From Kribbella soli (GTDB lineage Bacteria > Actinomycetota > Actinomycetes > Propionibacteriales > Kribbellaceae), in assembly GCF_004331345.1 (NCBI RefSeq), contig NZ_SJJZ01000005.1:496001-560000 (forward strand): a stretch of 64,000 bases of DNA, in the 5' to 3' direction. The notes below the pieces were generated by a model. It did no database searches and was not told the DNA's origin. It saw only the letters and a list, made by a program, of their open reading frames with translations. Of this stretch, positions 16,553-24,164 are shown piece after piece (within the stretch, counting starts at the first letter, position 1; the number at the start of each line of letters is the position of its first letter). Position numbers and translations under genes: made by a program.

Positions 16553-17103
16553 GGCGCACAGGAACTAGTGCGAGCGCCCAGGAAATACCCTGTCCAACAC
16601 CCCCGCCACACGAGCCCAGCCCCCACCACACGGGTACCGCCGCCGCCACACGGGTACCGCCGCCGCCACGCAGGTACCGCCCCGCCGCCTGCCCACTACC
16701 GCCGGCCAGGGAGCCTGCTGGCTCATCTGAGGGCCGGTGCACAGGAACTGGTGCGAGTCCCCAGGAAAGAACCTGTCCAACACCCCCGGCACGCAGGCAA
16801 CGCCCCCGGCACGCGGGCAACGCCCCCGCCACGCAGGCCCCGTCCCCGCCGCCTGCCCACTGCCGCCGGCCTCGGAGCCTGCTGGCTCAACTGGGGCGGT
16901 GCACAGGAACTGGTGCGAGTGCCCAGGAAATAACCTGTTCAACGCCCCCGCCACGCAGGCAACGCCCCCGGCACGCAGGCAACGCCCCCGCCGCCGGCCG
17001 CCGTCGGCCCGGGAGCCTGCTGGCTCAAACTGGGGGTCGGTGCACAGGAACTGGTGCGAGTGCCCAGGAAATAACCTGTTCAACGCCCCCGCCACGCAGG
17101 TAC
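16553..17103. repeat. Nested tandem repeat: four cores followed by 4, 3, 2 and 1 copies of a 20-bp unit
   Basis: Four copies of a core beginning GGTGCACAGGAACTGGTGCG start at 16553, 16736, 16898 and 17039. Each is followed by tandem 20-bp units of the type CGCCCCCGCCACGCAGGCAA: four at 16598-16677, three at 16781-16840, two at 16943-16982 and one at 17084-17103. Spacers between copies contain a conserved GAGCC-TGCT-GGCTC stem. The core-to-core distance falls 183, 162, 141 nt. The last two cores are identical over 62 bp, while the first is the most diverged. All frames stay open, but I see no evidence that the tract is translated. Confidence 0.88.
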
Positions 17104-17114
17104 CGCCCCCAGAA

Positions 17115-17365
17115 CTGGGCGGGGCGCGGAACGGATGTGGGGCGGATGGGGCGCAGCGGATGAGGCGCGGACGGGCCGCGGAACGCGATGTGCGCGGACG
17201 GGGGGCACCGGATGAGGCGCGGGCGGGCGCAGCGGATGTGGCGCGGGTGGGCGCAGGCGGGGTGTGTGGCGCGGGCGGGTGCGGCGCGGGTGTGCGCAGG
17301 CGGGGTGTGGCGCGGGCGGGGTATGGCGGATGTGGTGCCGCGGATGTGGTGCGGCGGATGGGGCG
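17115..17365. repeat. G-rich degenerate minisatellite tract
   Basis: About 250 bp of imperfect repeats on the + strand built around GCGGATGTGGCGCGGGNGGG, with multiple GGGG and GGGNGGG runs. It fills the gap between the nested repeat and the stop codon of the ECF42 gene (17366). No gene is seen in it. The strong strand asymmetry could allow G-quadruplex formation. Confidence 0.6.
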
Positions 17366-18574
17366 TCAGGTGTTGGGGAGGGTGTTGGCGCGGGTTCGGA
17401 GGTAGCGTTGTTGGGGGATGCTGGTGGTTCGGTTTGCTGCTTCTTCGTATGCGGCTCTTGCGCCGGGGGTGTCGCCGGACATCTCCAGTAGGTGCGCGCG
17501 GACTGCCGATAGGCGGTGGTCCTTGGCGATTCGGTCGTCGTGCTCGATTGACCCGAGCAACGCGAGCCCTTCGTCCGGGCCTCGCGCCATTGCGACCGCG
17601 ACTACGTGGTTGAGGGCAACCATTGGGTTGTCGGTGAGCTGTAGCAGTACCTCGTACAACGCGACGATCTGCCGCCAGTCCGTGTCCTCGGCCGTCGGGG
17701 ACTCGTCGTGCACTGCCGCGATCGCCGCCTGCAACTGGTACGGCCCGACCGGTCCGCGGGGCAGTGTCGCCGTGATCAGTTCGACGCCCTCCCGTATCAG
17801 CTCCGGAATCCACAGCGACCGGTCCTGCTCCGCCATCGGCACCAGTTCGCCGAGCGGCCCCGTGCGCGCCGGCCGCCGCGCGTCCGTCAGCAACATCAAC
17901 GCCAGCAACCCGGCGACCTCGGCATCATCCGGAAGGAGCCTGTGCAGCAGCCGCGCCAACCGGATCCCCTCGGCTGCCAGTTCGACGCGTTGCAGGCTCG
18001 GGCCCGTCGTACTCGCGTAACCCTCGTTGAAGATCAGGTACACGACCTTCAGCACCGCTCCCAGCCGCTCGTCGCGATCGGCCGGCATCGTGAACCGCGC
18101 GCCGCTGTCCTGCACACTCGCCTTCGCCCGGGTGATCCGCCGCGTCATGGTTGCCTCCGGCACCAGGAACGCCCGCGCGATCTCTCCCGTCGTCAGACCA
18201 CCGACCGCGCGCAACGTCAGCGCGATCTGCGATGCCGGCGACAACGACGGATGGCAGCACAGAAACAACAGCACCAGGGTGTCGTCCGCGTCGCCGACCG
18301 GCTCACCCTGCAGGGCCCAGGTCGCGACCCGTTCCTCCCGCCGCTGACGGGCCTGCTCCCGCCGGAGCAGATCCGTCAGTCGACGAGAAGCGACCGTGAT
18401 CAACCAGCTACGCGGACTGTCTGGCACCCCGTCCAGCGGCCACTGCTGCGCCGCCGCGAGCAGTGCCTCCTGCACCGCGTCCTCAGCCGTGTCGAAGTGC
18501 CCGTACCGCCGGACGAGCGCCCCAAGAACCTGCGGCGTCAGCTCGCGCATCAGGTCCTCGAGCGGCGCGGTCAT
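17366..18574 (-). CDS. ECF42-type RNA polymerase sigma factor with C-terminal TPR-like extension
   Basis: A 402-aa protein. Residues about 1-170 hold sigma regions 2 and 4 (DTAEDAVQEALLAAAQQW; LTTGEIARAFLVPEATMTRR). The remaining 230 residues are a helical TPR-like domain including LIFNEGYASTTGP, which is characteristic of ECF42. Members of this group have no anti-sigma factor; the extension is thought to control activity, and the gene pairs with a DGPF-domain protein, as here (56-nt gap to the upstream gene at 18631). Target promoters are unknown. The gene ends against a G-rich repeat tract. Confidence 0.88.
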   Translation of the reverse strand: MTAPLEDLMRELTPQVLGALVRRYGHFDTAEDAVQEALLAAAQQWPLDGVPDSPRSWLITVASRRLTDLLRREQARQRREERVATWALQGEPVGDADDTLVLLFLCCHPSLSPASQIALTLRAVGGLTTGEIARAFLVPEATMTRRITRAKASVQDSGARFTMPADRDERLGAVLKVVYLIFNEGYASTTGPSLQRVELAAEGIRLARLLHRLLPDDAEVAGLLALMLLTDARRPARTGPLGELVPMAEQDRSLWIPELIREGVELITATLPRGPVGPYQLQAAIAAVHDESPTAEDTDWRQIVALYEVLLQLTDNPMVALNHVVAVAMARGPDEGLALLGSIEHDDRIAKDHRLSAVRAHLLEMSGDTPGARAAYEEAANRTTSIPQQRYLRTRANTLPNT

Positions 18575-18630
18575 GAGTCACAGTCCCATGACCACGCCGG
18601 CAGCCCATCCAGAAGCGCGGTCATCGTCGA

Positions 18631-19047
18631 TCACTCCACCAGATCGTCGCGGCCCTCGACGAGCGGGCGGATGTCCGCGTACGCCGTCGCGCGGGCGAAC
18701 TCGGGTGCCGGAGTGTCAGCGAGTCGTGAAGCGATCTCCGTGGCCCGGTCGAACGACTCGCACTCGACGATCCAGTACCCCGCGAGCACCTCCTGCGTCT
18801 CGGCGTACGGCCCGTCGGTCACCACCGACTGCCCGTCCTTCGACCCCAGCCGCCGGGTCAGCACCGGCGCCGCCAGCCCGCGCGTCTCGACCAGCTCACC
18901 CGACTCGATCAGCTCGTTGTTGAACTTCTCCATGAACGCCCCCATCGCGGCGAAGTCCTCCGGCTTCCAGGCAGGCTTCCCCGTGTCCTTCCCCGCCATC
19001 CCGTCGTAGTCCTGCTGCGACGCGTACGTCAGGATCATGTACTTCAT
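18631..19047 (-). CDS. DGPF/YCII-domain protein, ECF42 partner
   Basis: A 138-aa single-domain protein of the YCII/DGPF family. The hallmark is TDGPYAETQEVLAGYWIVEC at about residues 77-96. The ATG at 19047 has GGGAG 7 nt upstream. It lies upstream of, and in line with, the ECF42 sigma gene. In characterised ECF42 systems DGPF genes are targets of the sigma factor. A second DGPF/ECF42 pair is found at 63484-64000. Confidence 0.85.
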   Translation of the reverse strand: MKYMILTYASQQDYDGMAGKDTGKPAWKPEDFAAMGAFMEKFNNELIESGELVETRGLAAPVLTRRLGSKDGQSVVTDGPYAETQEVLAGYWIVECESFDRATEIASRLADTPAPEFARATAYADIRPLVEGRDDLVE

Positions 19048-19268
19048 CGATCACTCCCGTCATCCGGGCACCCACCGCGGGCGCCTCCACCCGAGACGTC
19101 GCACCCGAGATCCCCAACCGGACACCACCAGCCGACGAATCCGACCTCACCAGCGAGTATGCCGGTGGGAACCGTGGCACAGCGATCGCATCGGCGGTAG
19201 ATCGCGGCACGGTACTAGTTGAATGAAGCAACGACCGCAGTTGATTGCCGAGCGCCCGCATCAGACTG

Positions 19269-19297
19269 TTGACAGTGAGTCATCACTGACCTAGCGT
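19269..19297 (+). promoter_or_regulatory. Consensus-like promoter with operator palindrome in its spacer
   Basis: TTGACA (19269-19274), a 17-bp spacer and TAGCGT (19292-19297). CAGTGA-GTCA-TCACTG (19273-19288), a 6-bp inverted repeat, lies across the -35/spacer, the classic position for a repressor site. The promoter points at the DUF3494-sortase pair. The stretch 19048-19268 before it shows nothing else I can identify. Confidence 0.6.
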
Positions 19298-19560
19298 CAT
19301 CTACCTGTAACGAATTGTGATCGGCGTGAGACGGCCCGCAAGGCCGCCGCTGATCGAACGGGACGCCAGCACGATGGCGGGACAGCGAAGTTTCTGCTGC
19401 CCGTGGCGATCTCCCGATGTCCTGTTACCGGGCCTGGACCTGTCCCGGATCGCTCGATGTCATTTCTTGCGACCGCGGATCCTCCTACGAACTGCCCGGA
19501 CAACAAGTCGTCCTGTCACCGATCAGGCGGCTTATCGATGGACTGAGGGTGAAACCGATC
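19298..19560 (+). other. Long structured 5' leader, no gene seen
   Basis: About 260 nt between the promoter and the ATG at 19561. Self-complementary segments are present, for example GCGATC and GATCGC either side of a CCGGG...CCCGG hairpin around 19411-19461. No known riboswitch consensus was recognised. Open frames through it have no plausible ribosome-binding site. Confidence 0.35.
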
Positions 19561-20721
19561 ATGAAGTTGCCCACCTATGCGCCCACACTCGGCCGGTTAC
19601 GGCTGAGCGTACTGGCGGTCTCCGCTGCACTCGTCGTGTCCGCGGGCGGTTTGCTCGTCACCGGAGGCGATGCGCAGGCCGCAGCCGTGGCGGTGCCACT
19701 CGGCACCGACGAGAGTTTCGTGGTCCTGGCCGGAGCGGGAATCACCAACACCGGACCGACCGTGCTGACGGGGGACATCGGCAGCTTCCCGAACCCGGCG
19801 ATCACCGGCACCGGAACGATGACGATCACCGGAACGAACCACGCCGGCGACAACGTGACCCAGGAGGCGAAGAAGGATCTGGTCACGGCCTACAACGTCG
19901 CCGCCGGGGAGTCGCCGCCGACGCCGATCACCGACGATCTGGGCGGCAAGACGCTGACCCAGGGCGTCTACAACTCGGCCTCCTCGATGGGGCTGACCGG
20001 CGCATTGACTCTGAACGCCGAAGGCGACGCGGGGGCGGTCTTCGTGTTCCAGGCGGGCTCCACCCTCACCACGGCGTCCAGCAGCAGCGTGGTGCTGACC
20101 AACGGTGCTCAGGCCTGCAACGTGTTCTGGCAGGTCGGTAGCTCGGCGACGATCGGTACGGCGACCCAGTTCCGCGGGACTGTCCTGGCGCTGGCCTCGA
20201 TCACGATGAACACCGGTGCCACTGCGGTCGGCCGGATGCTGGCTCGAAACGGGTCGGTGACGCTGGACACCAACACCCTCACCAAACCGACCTGCAGCAC
20301 CACGCCTCCGACGACTCCGCCGACGACACCGCCGACCACGCCGCCGACCACGCCGCCGACCACGCCGCCGACCACGCCGCCGACCACGCCGCCGACCACG
20401 CCGCCGACCACGCCGCCGACCACGCCGCCGACCACGCCGCCGACCACGCCGCCGACCACGCCGCCGACCACGCCGCCGACGACACCGCCGACCACGCCGC
20501 CGACGACACCGCCGACGACACCGCCGACCACGCCGCCGACCACGCCGCCGACGACACCGCCGACGACACCGCCGGTGCCGACGGTCTCGCCTAGGCCGCC
20601 GCAGGTCACGAGGACTCCGGGGGGCCCTGTCGGAACGGGTGACGCGTCCGGCTTGTCGATCCTCCTCGTGGGGCCGCCGACCTTCCCGTGGTTCTGGGGG
20701 ATCGTGGCCGGCACCCCATGA
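19561..20721 (+). CDS. Secreted DUF3494 (ice-binding-like) protein with TTPP-repeat stalk
   Basis: A 386-aa exported protein. A signal peptide covers residues about 1-40, with likely cleavage after DAQA. A DUF3494 (ice-binding-protein-like beta-solenoid) domain spans about 45-240: FVVLAGAGITNTGPTVLTGD, GVYNSASSMGLTGALTL, FVFQAGSTLTT, NVFWQVGSSATIG, FRGTVLALASITMNTGA. Twenty-three TTPP repeats follow. The C-terminus has QVTRTPGGPVGTGD, resembling the tail motif of actinobacterial proteins encoded next to class F sortases, then a short hydrophobic end without a basic tail. It overlaps the sortase gene as ATGA. Many DUF3494 proteins in soil actinobacteria may be adhesins rather than ice binders. 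A GTG at 19549 is the alternative start. Confidence 0.87.
   Translation: MKLPTYAPTLGRLRLSVLAVSAALVVSAGGLLVTGGDAQAAAVAVPLGTDESFVVLAGAGITNTGPTVLTGDIGSFPNPAITGTGTMTITGTNHAGDNVTQEAKKDLVTAYNVAAGESPPTPITDDLGGKTLTQGVYNSASSMGLTGALTLNAEGDAGAVFVFQAGSTLTTASSSSVVLTNGAQACNVFWQVGSSATIGTATQFRGTVLALASITMNTGATAVGRMLARNGSVTLDTNTLTKPTCSTTPPTTPPTTPPTTPPTTPPTTPPTTPPTTPPTTPPTTPPTTPPTTPPTTPPTTPPTTPPTTPPTTPPTTPPTTPPTTPPTTPPTTPPTTPPVPTVSPRPPQVTRTPGGPVGTGDASGLSILLVGPPTFPWFWGIVAGTP
20299..20574 (+). repeat. 23 tandem 12-bp units encoding TTPP
   Basis: A perfect-length array of 12-nt units (ACC ACG CCG CCG, with ACG ACA and ACG ACT variants), in frame inside the DUF3494 gene. Silent changes sit only in the Thr and first Pro codons. 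It encodes a rigid Thr/Pro stalk and is prone to length change by slippage in multiples of four residues. Confidence 0.95.
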
Positions 20722-21497
20722 GGACGGGCGCGGCGGTTCTGTTCCTCGCGACCATCCTCACTCTGACCGGATGTAGCACTGAGTCGGGCACGGGGCAGAC
20801 TCAAGGCGCACGTTCAGTCGAGGTCGCGAGCGGAGCCGCCGCGCCGACCACCACCGTCATCACACCCACGCCGAGCACACCGAGCACACAGAACACGGGC
20901 GCACCGACCCGGACACCAACGCTTGCGGTAGGCCCGACCGGGAGACCAACCCTTGCGGTAGGCAAGGACAGTCCAACACTCCGCACGGAGCCATCCGCCG
21001 AACCGTCCCGACGATCACCCCAAGGTCAGAGGCGCGGAAAGCCGGCCTCGCTGCGGTCGTCCACCCCGATCCGGGTGCGGATTCCCGCGATCGGGGTGGA
21101 TTCACGCCTCATGCGTCTTGGTATCACCCGCAGCGGCAGTTTGCAGGTGCCGCCGAACGGCTTCCCGGCCGGATGGTTCACCGGTGCTCCCACACCCGGC
21201 GAGACAGGCCCGGCCGTTATTGCCGGCCACGTCCGCTGGGCCGGCCGGCCCGGTGTCTTCGCCAGGCTGGCCTCGCTGAAGCCCGGCGACAAGATCATGG
21301 TGGCCCGGCAGGACCACTCAACCGCAACGTTCCGGGTGAGCCGGGTCAAGGAGTACCCGAAGGCCAGCTTCCCGAGCGCCGCAATCTACGGCGATATCGA
21401 CCACGCCGGGCTGCGACTGATCACGTGCGGTGGGCTCGATGCAGTGTCGGAGAAGTACGAGGCCAATCTGGTGGTCTTCGCCGACCTGATCGACTGA
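20718..21497 (+). CDS. Class F-like sortase with lipobox N-terminus
   Basis: A 259-aa exported transpeptidase-fold protein. The signal region MRTGAAVLFLATILTLTGCS ends in a lipobox (Cys19), suggesting lipid anchoring. A Thr/Pro-rich linker runs to about residue 118, then the sortase domain: IRVRIPAIGVDSRLMRLGI, catalytic His171 in AGHVRW and catalytic Cys237 in LITCGG. The arginine normally found after the cysteine is not obvious; the segment reads DAVSEKYE with Lys246. Its ATG overlaps the stop of the DUF3494 gene, so that protein is the likely partner or substrate. Confidence 0.85.
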   Translation: MRTGAAVLFLATILTLTGCSTESGTGQTQGARSVEVASGAAAPTTTVITPTPSTPSTQNTGAPTRTPTLAVGPTGRPTLAVGKDSPTLRTEPSAEPSRRSPQGQRRGKPASLRSSTPIRVRIPAIGVDSRLMRLGITRSGSLQVPPNGFPAGWFTGAPTPGETGPAVIAGHVRWAGRPGVFARLASLKPGDKIMVARQDHSTATFRVSRVKEYPKASFPSAAIYGDIDHAGLRLITCGGLDAVSEKYEANLVVFADLID

Positions 21498-21505
21498 CGC
21501 AGTCG

Positions 21506-21991
21506 TCAGGTGCAGGGGGTGACGAGTTTGTCGAATTTGTGGACAGCGTCGGAGACGTCGGTGAGGGCGTTGGCTTCGGGGGTGTATTCGGAGGGGACTG
21601 CGACCTCGAAGTAGAGGGAGCGGCCGATCGTGGTGAAGATGAAGCCGTTCTCGACCTGTTTGGCGAACCAGCCGACGCCGTTGACCTCGAAGCACTGAGA
21701 CTGGGCCTCGGCCATGCCGGCCGGGGGTGTCACGCCGCAGGTCATTTCGATCGGCGGGTCGCCGTACGCCGTGGTCAGAGGGCTCTTCGGCGAGGCCTCG
21801 CGGCGTTCGGCGTCGAGGACTTTGGCGGGGAGTGCCTTGACCAGGTCGGCGCAGGCGGCGGCGACCTCGGGCGCGGGGGAGGGCACGGGCACAGGCGTCG
21901 GCCCGGGACTGCACCCGGCGATCAGCAGCAGACAGAGTGCAGCACCAACGGTCCGGACACGGGCTGGTCCGGTGGATGGGAGTTTAGGCAT
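21506..21991 (-). CDS. DUF3515 family lipoprotein
   Basis: A 161-aa predicted lipoprotein. The signal peptide VGAALCLLLIAGC ends at lipobox Cys27, followed by a Pro/Ser linker and a compact domain with cysteines in ACADL, MTCGV, QCFEV and TPCT, likely disulfide-bonded. DUF3515 members are actinobacterial and, as I recall, often sit next to ddl and thiL; function is unknown. It is convergent with the sortase gene (8-nt gap) and is followed on the same strand by the RAM-domain gene upstream. Confidence 0.8.
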   Translation of the reverse strand: MPKLPSTGPARVRTVGAALCLLLIAGCSPGPTPVPVPSPAPEVAAACADLVKALPAKVLDAERREASPKSPLTTAYGDPPIEMTCGVTPPAGMAEAQSQCFEVNGVGWFAKQVENGFIFTTIGRSLYFEVAVPSEYTPEANALTDVSDAVHKFDKLVTPCT

Positions 21992-22022
21992 GCTGAGAAG
22001 TGGCGGTCCTCGTGCCGGAGAA

Positions 22023-22271
22023 TCAGATGTGGACGACGGGGCAGGTCAGCGTGCGGGTGATGCCGGGAACGTTCTGGACCCGGGCAACCACCAGTTTGCC
22101 CAGCTCGTCGACGTTGCGGGCTTCCGCGCGGACGATCACGTCGTACGGACCGGTGACGTCCTCGGCCAGGGTGACGCCCTGGACCTCGGCGATCTGTGCC
22201 GCGACGTCGGCCGCACGGCCGACCTCGGTCTGGATCAGGATGTAGGCCTGGACCACCACGTCGTTCTCCAC
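22023..22271 (-). CDS. Stand-alone Lrp/AsnC ligand-binding (RAM) domain protein
   Basis: An 82-aa protein made only of the RAM beta-alpha-beta fold of Lrp/AsnC regulators (VVVQAYILIQTEVGRAADVA, VTGPYDVIVRAEARNVDELG, ...VPGITRTLTCPVV). There is no HTH domain. It begins at GTG 22271. Such stand-alone RAM proteins oligomerise and bind amino acids and may modulate full-length Lrp partners. Position next to thiL fits an arrangement I recall from related actinobacteria. Confidence 0.85.
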   Translation of the reverse strand: MENDVVVQAYILIQTEVGRAADVAAQIAEVQGVTLAEDVTGPYDVIVRAEARNVDELGKLVVARVQNVPGITRTLTCPVVHI

Positions 22272-22393
22272 TCAGTCGTCCTCAGCTGGCTCCGGTCACC
22301 CACAGGCGTACTGCGGGGCGGCCGGGCGTACTCTTCGTTGCCCGGTCACGGTACCGCCTAGACTCCGCCTAGCGATATGGGAGGTCTGCTGAC

Positions 22394-23356
22394 GTGACAG
22401 AGACGTTGGGGAGCACGGGTGAGTTCGGCCTGATCGCGGCCGTCACCAAAGGGCTGTCCACAGGTGAGGACGTCCTGGTAGGTCCTGGTGACGACGCGGC
22501 CGTGATGGCGGTGCCGGACGGCCGCATGGTGATCACGACGGACCTGCTGGTCGAGGGCCGGCACTTCCGCCAGGACTGGTCGTCGGCGTACGACGTGGGC
22601 CGCAAGGCCGCCGCACAGAACCTGGCCGACGTGGTGGCGATGGGTGCCCGCCCGACCGCGCTCGTGGTCGGTTTCGGCGGCCCTGCCGAGCTGCCGACCG
22701 CCTGGGCGCTGGAGCTGAACCAAGGCATCGCCGACGAGTGCGAGCTGGTCGAGGCCAGCATCATCGGCGGCGACACGGTCCAGTCCGACAAGATTGTCGT
22801 GTCGGTGACCGCTTTCGGTTCGCTGGACGGCCGTCCTCCGGTGCTGCGCTCGGGTGCCCGCCCGGGTGACGAGGTCGCGTACGTCGGTCGGCTCGGCTGG
22901 GCCGAGGCGGGCTGGGCGGTGCTCGCTCGCGGGTTCCGCTCGCCACGGGCCGTGGTCGAGGCGCACAGGCGCCCGCAGCCGCCGTACGCCGAGGGTCCGC
23001 GGGCCGCGCTCGCCGGGGCCTCCTCGTTGTGTGACGTGAGCGACGGCCTGCTGTCCGACCTAGGCCATATCGCGGCGGCGAGCCAGGTGATCATCGACGT
23101 GCACACGAAGGCGCTGACCGTGCCTGAGCCGCTGCAGGCGGTGGCTGCGGCGACCGGTGTGGACGCGCTGAAGTTCGTGCTGACCGGCGGCGAGGACCAC
23201 GCTCTGGTCGGTACCTTCGAGCCGGCCGACGTCCCGGAGGGCTGGACCGTGATCGGCTCGGTTGCTGAGGGCAACGAGGAGCGACCGGCCGGGACGGTGA
23301 CCGTGGACGGCGCGCCGTATGCTGCGGACACCGGACACGCCCATTTCAGGAGTTGA
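22394..23356 (+). CDS. thiL: Thiamine-monophosphate kinase
   Basis: A 320-aa kinase phosphorylating thiamine monophosphate to thiamine diphosphate, the last step of thiamine biosynthesis. Family motifs seen are GPGDDAAVM at about residues 29-37, TTDLLVEGRHF near 48, the ATP-binding KAAAQNLADVVAMGARP near 70, IIGGDTV near 122, DVSDGLLSDLGH near 217 and LTGGEDHALV near 256. Start GTG 22394 has GGGAGG upstream (22380-22385). It is one nucleotide from thiD, so the two form a thiamine operon. Confidence 0.95.
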   Translation: MTETLGSTGEFGLIAAVTKGLSTGEDVLVGPGDDAAVMAVPDGRMVITTDLLVEGRHFRQDWSSAYDVGRKAAAQNLADVVAMGARPTALVVGFGGPAELPTAWALELNQGIADECELVEASIIGGDTVQSDKIVVSVTAFGSLDGRPPVLRSGARPGDEVAYVGRLGWAEAGWAVLARGFRSPRAVVEAHRRPQPPYAEGPRAALAGASSLCDVSDGLLSDLGHIAAASQVIIDVHTKALTVPEPLQAVAAATGVDALKFVLTGGEDHALVGTFEPADVPEGWTVIGSVAEGNEERPAGTVTVDGAPYAADTGHAHFRS

Positions 23357-23357
23357 G

Positions 23358-24164
23358 ATGCCGCCCCCCAGAGTGCTGACCATCGCCGGTTCCGACTCCG
23401 GCGGCGGGGCCGGGATCCAGGCGGATCTGAAGGCGATGCTCGCGAACGGTGTGCACGGCATGAGCGTGCTGACCGCGATCACCGCGCAGAACAGCGTCGG
23501 CGTCCAGGGCGCCTGGGAGCTGCCGGAGGAGCAGGTCCGGGCCCAGTTCCGCAGTGTGGTGGACGACATCGGGGTCGACGCGGTGAAGACCGGCATGCTG
23601 GCGTCCGAGTCGATGGTTCGCGTCGTCGCGTCGCTGCTGCGGACCCTGCCGCCGGAGGTGCCGGTCGTGGTCGATCCGGTGTCGGTGTCCAAGCACGGCG
23701 ACGCACTGCTCGCGGCCGATGCGATGGAGGCCGTGCGCGCGGAGATCGTCCCGCTGGCTACAGTCCTCACTCCGAACCTCACTGAGCTCGGACCGGTCTC
23801 CGGCATCGACCTGGAGACGGTAGAGGACCGGGAGCTCGCTGCGAAGGCTCTGCTCGAGGCAGGTGCGTCCTGGGTGCTGGTGAAGGGCGGCCACGACGTC
23901 GGTACGGCGTCGGTCGACGTACTGCACGGTCCAGGGGTACGGCGTTCGTACAGCGCGCTCCGGGCCGACAACAGACACACCCACGGCACGGGATGCACGC
24001 TGGCGAGCACCATCGCGTCGTACCTTGCTCGTGGGTACGACGTACCGGGTGCTGTCGGCGCTGCGAAGGAGTACGTGACCGGGGCGATCGCGGCCGGGTT
24101 CGCGCTCGGCGACGGCATCGGTCCGGTTGATCATGCGTGGAGATTCAGAGGGAGCAGCAGTTGA
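23358..24164 (+). CDS. thiD: Hydroxymethylpyrimidine/phosphomethylpyrimidine kinase
   Basis: A 268-aa ribokinase-fold enzyme that phosphorylates HMP and HMP-P for thiamine synthesis. It begins with the family signature TIAGSDSGGGAGIQADLK. VKTGML near residue 75, the Mg/ATP region VDPVSVSKHG, LTPNLTEL and the anion-hole HGTGCTLASTIASYLA near 212 are all present. The ATG at 23358 has CAGGAG at 23347-23352. The stop overlaps the TTG of the next gene. No TPP riboswitch is seen upstream of the thiL-thiD pair. Confidence 0.95.
   Translation: MPPPRVLTIAGSDSGGGAGIQADLKAMLANGVHGMSVLTAITAQNSVGVQGAWELPEEQVRAQFRSVVDDIGVDAVKTGMLASESMVRVVASLLRTLPPEVPVVVDPVSVSKHGDALLAADAMEAVRAEIVPLATVLTPNLTELGPVSGIDLETVEDRELAAKALLEAGASWVLVKGGHDVGTASVDVLHGPGVRRSYSALRADNRHTHGTGCTLASTIASYLARGYDVPGAVGAAKEYVTGAIAAGFALGDGIGPVDHAWRFRGSSS

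Noticed and set aside
16565..17095. Minus-strand frame with repeated NRLFPGHSHQFLCT peptides
   Set aside because: It is the translation of the nested DNA repeat; other frames in the same tract also give repeated peptides, and there is no ribosome-binding site, so coding is not supported.
16553..17103. CRISPR array
   Set aside because: Repeat spacing falls steadily, spacers are related to one another, and no cas gene is nearby.
19298..19560. Known riboswitch (for example c-di-AMP type) in the DUF3494 leader
   Set aside because: No conserved motif of a known class could be matched by eye; kept only as an uncharacterised structured leader.
22272..22393. TPP riboswitch before thiL
   Set aside because: The 122-nt gap lacks the conserved CUGAGA and ACYUGA elements of the thi box.
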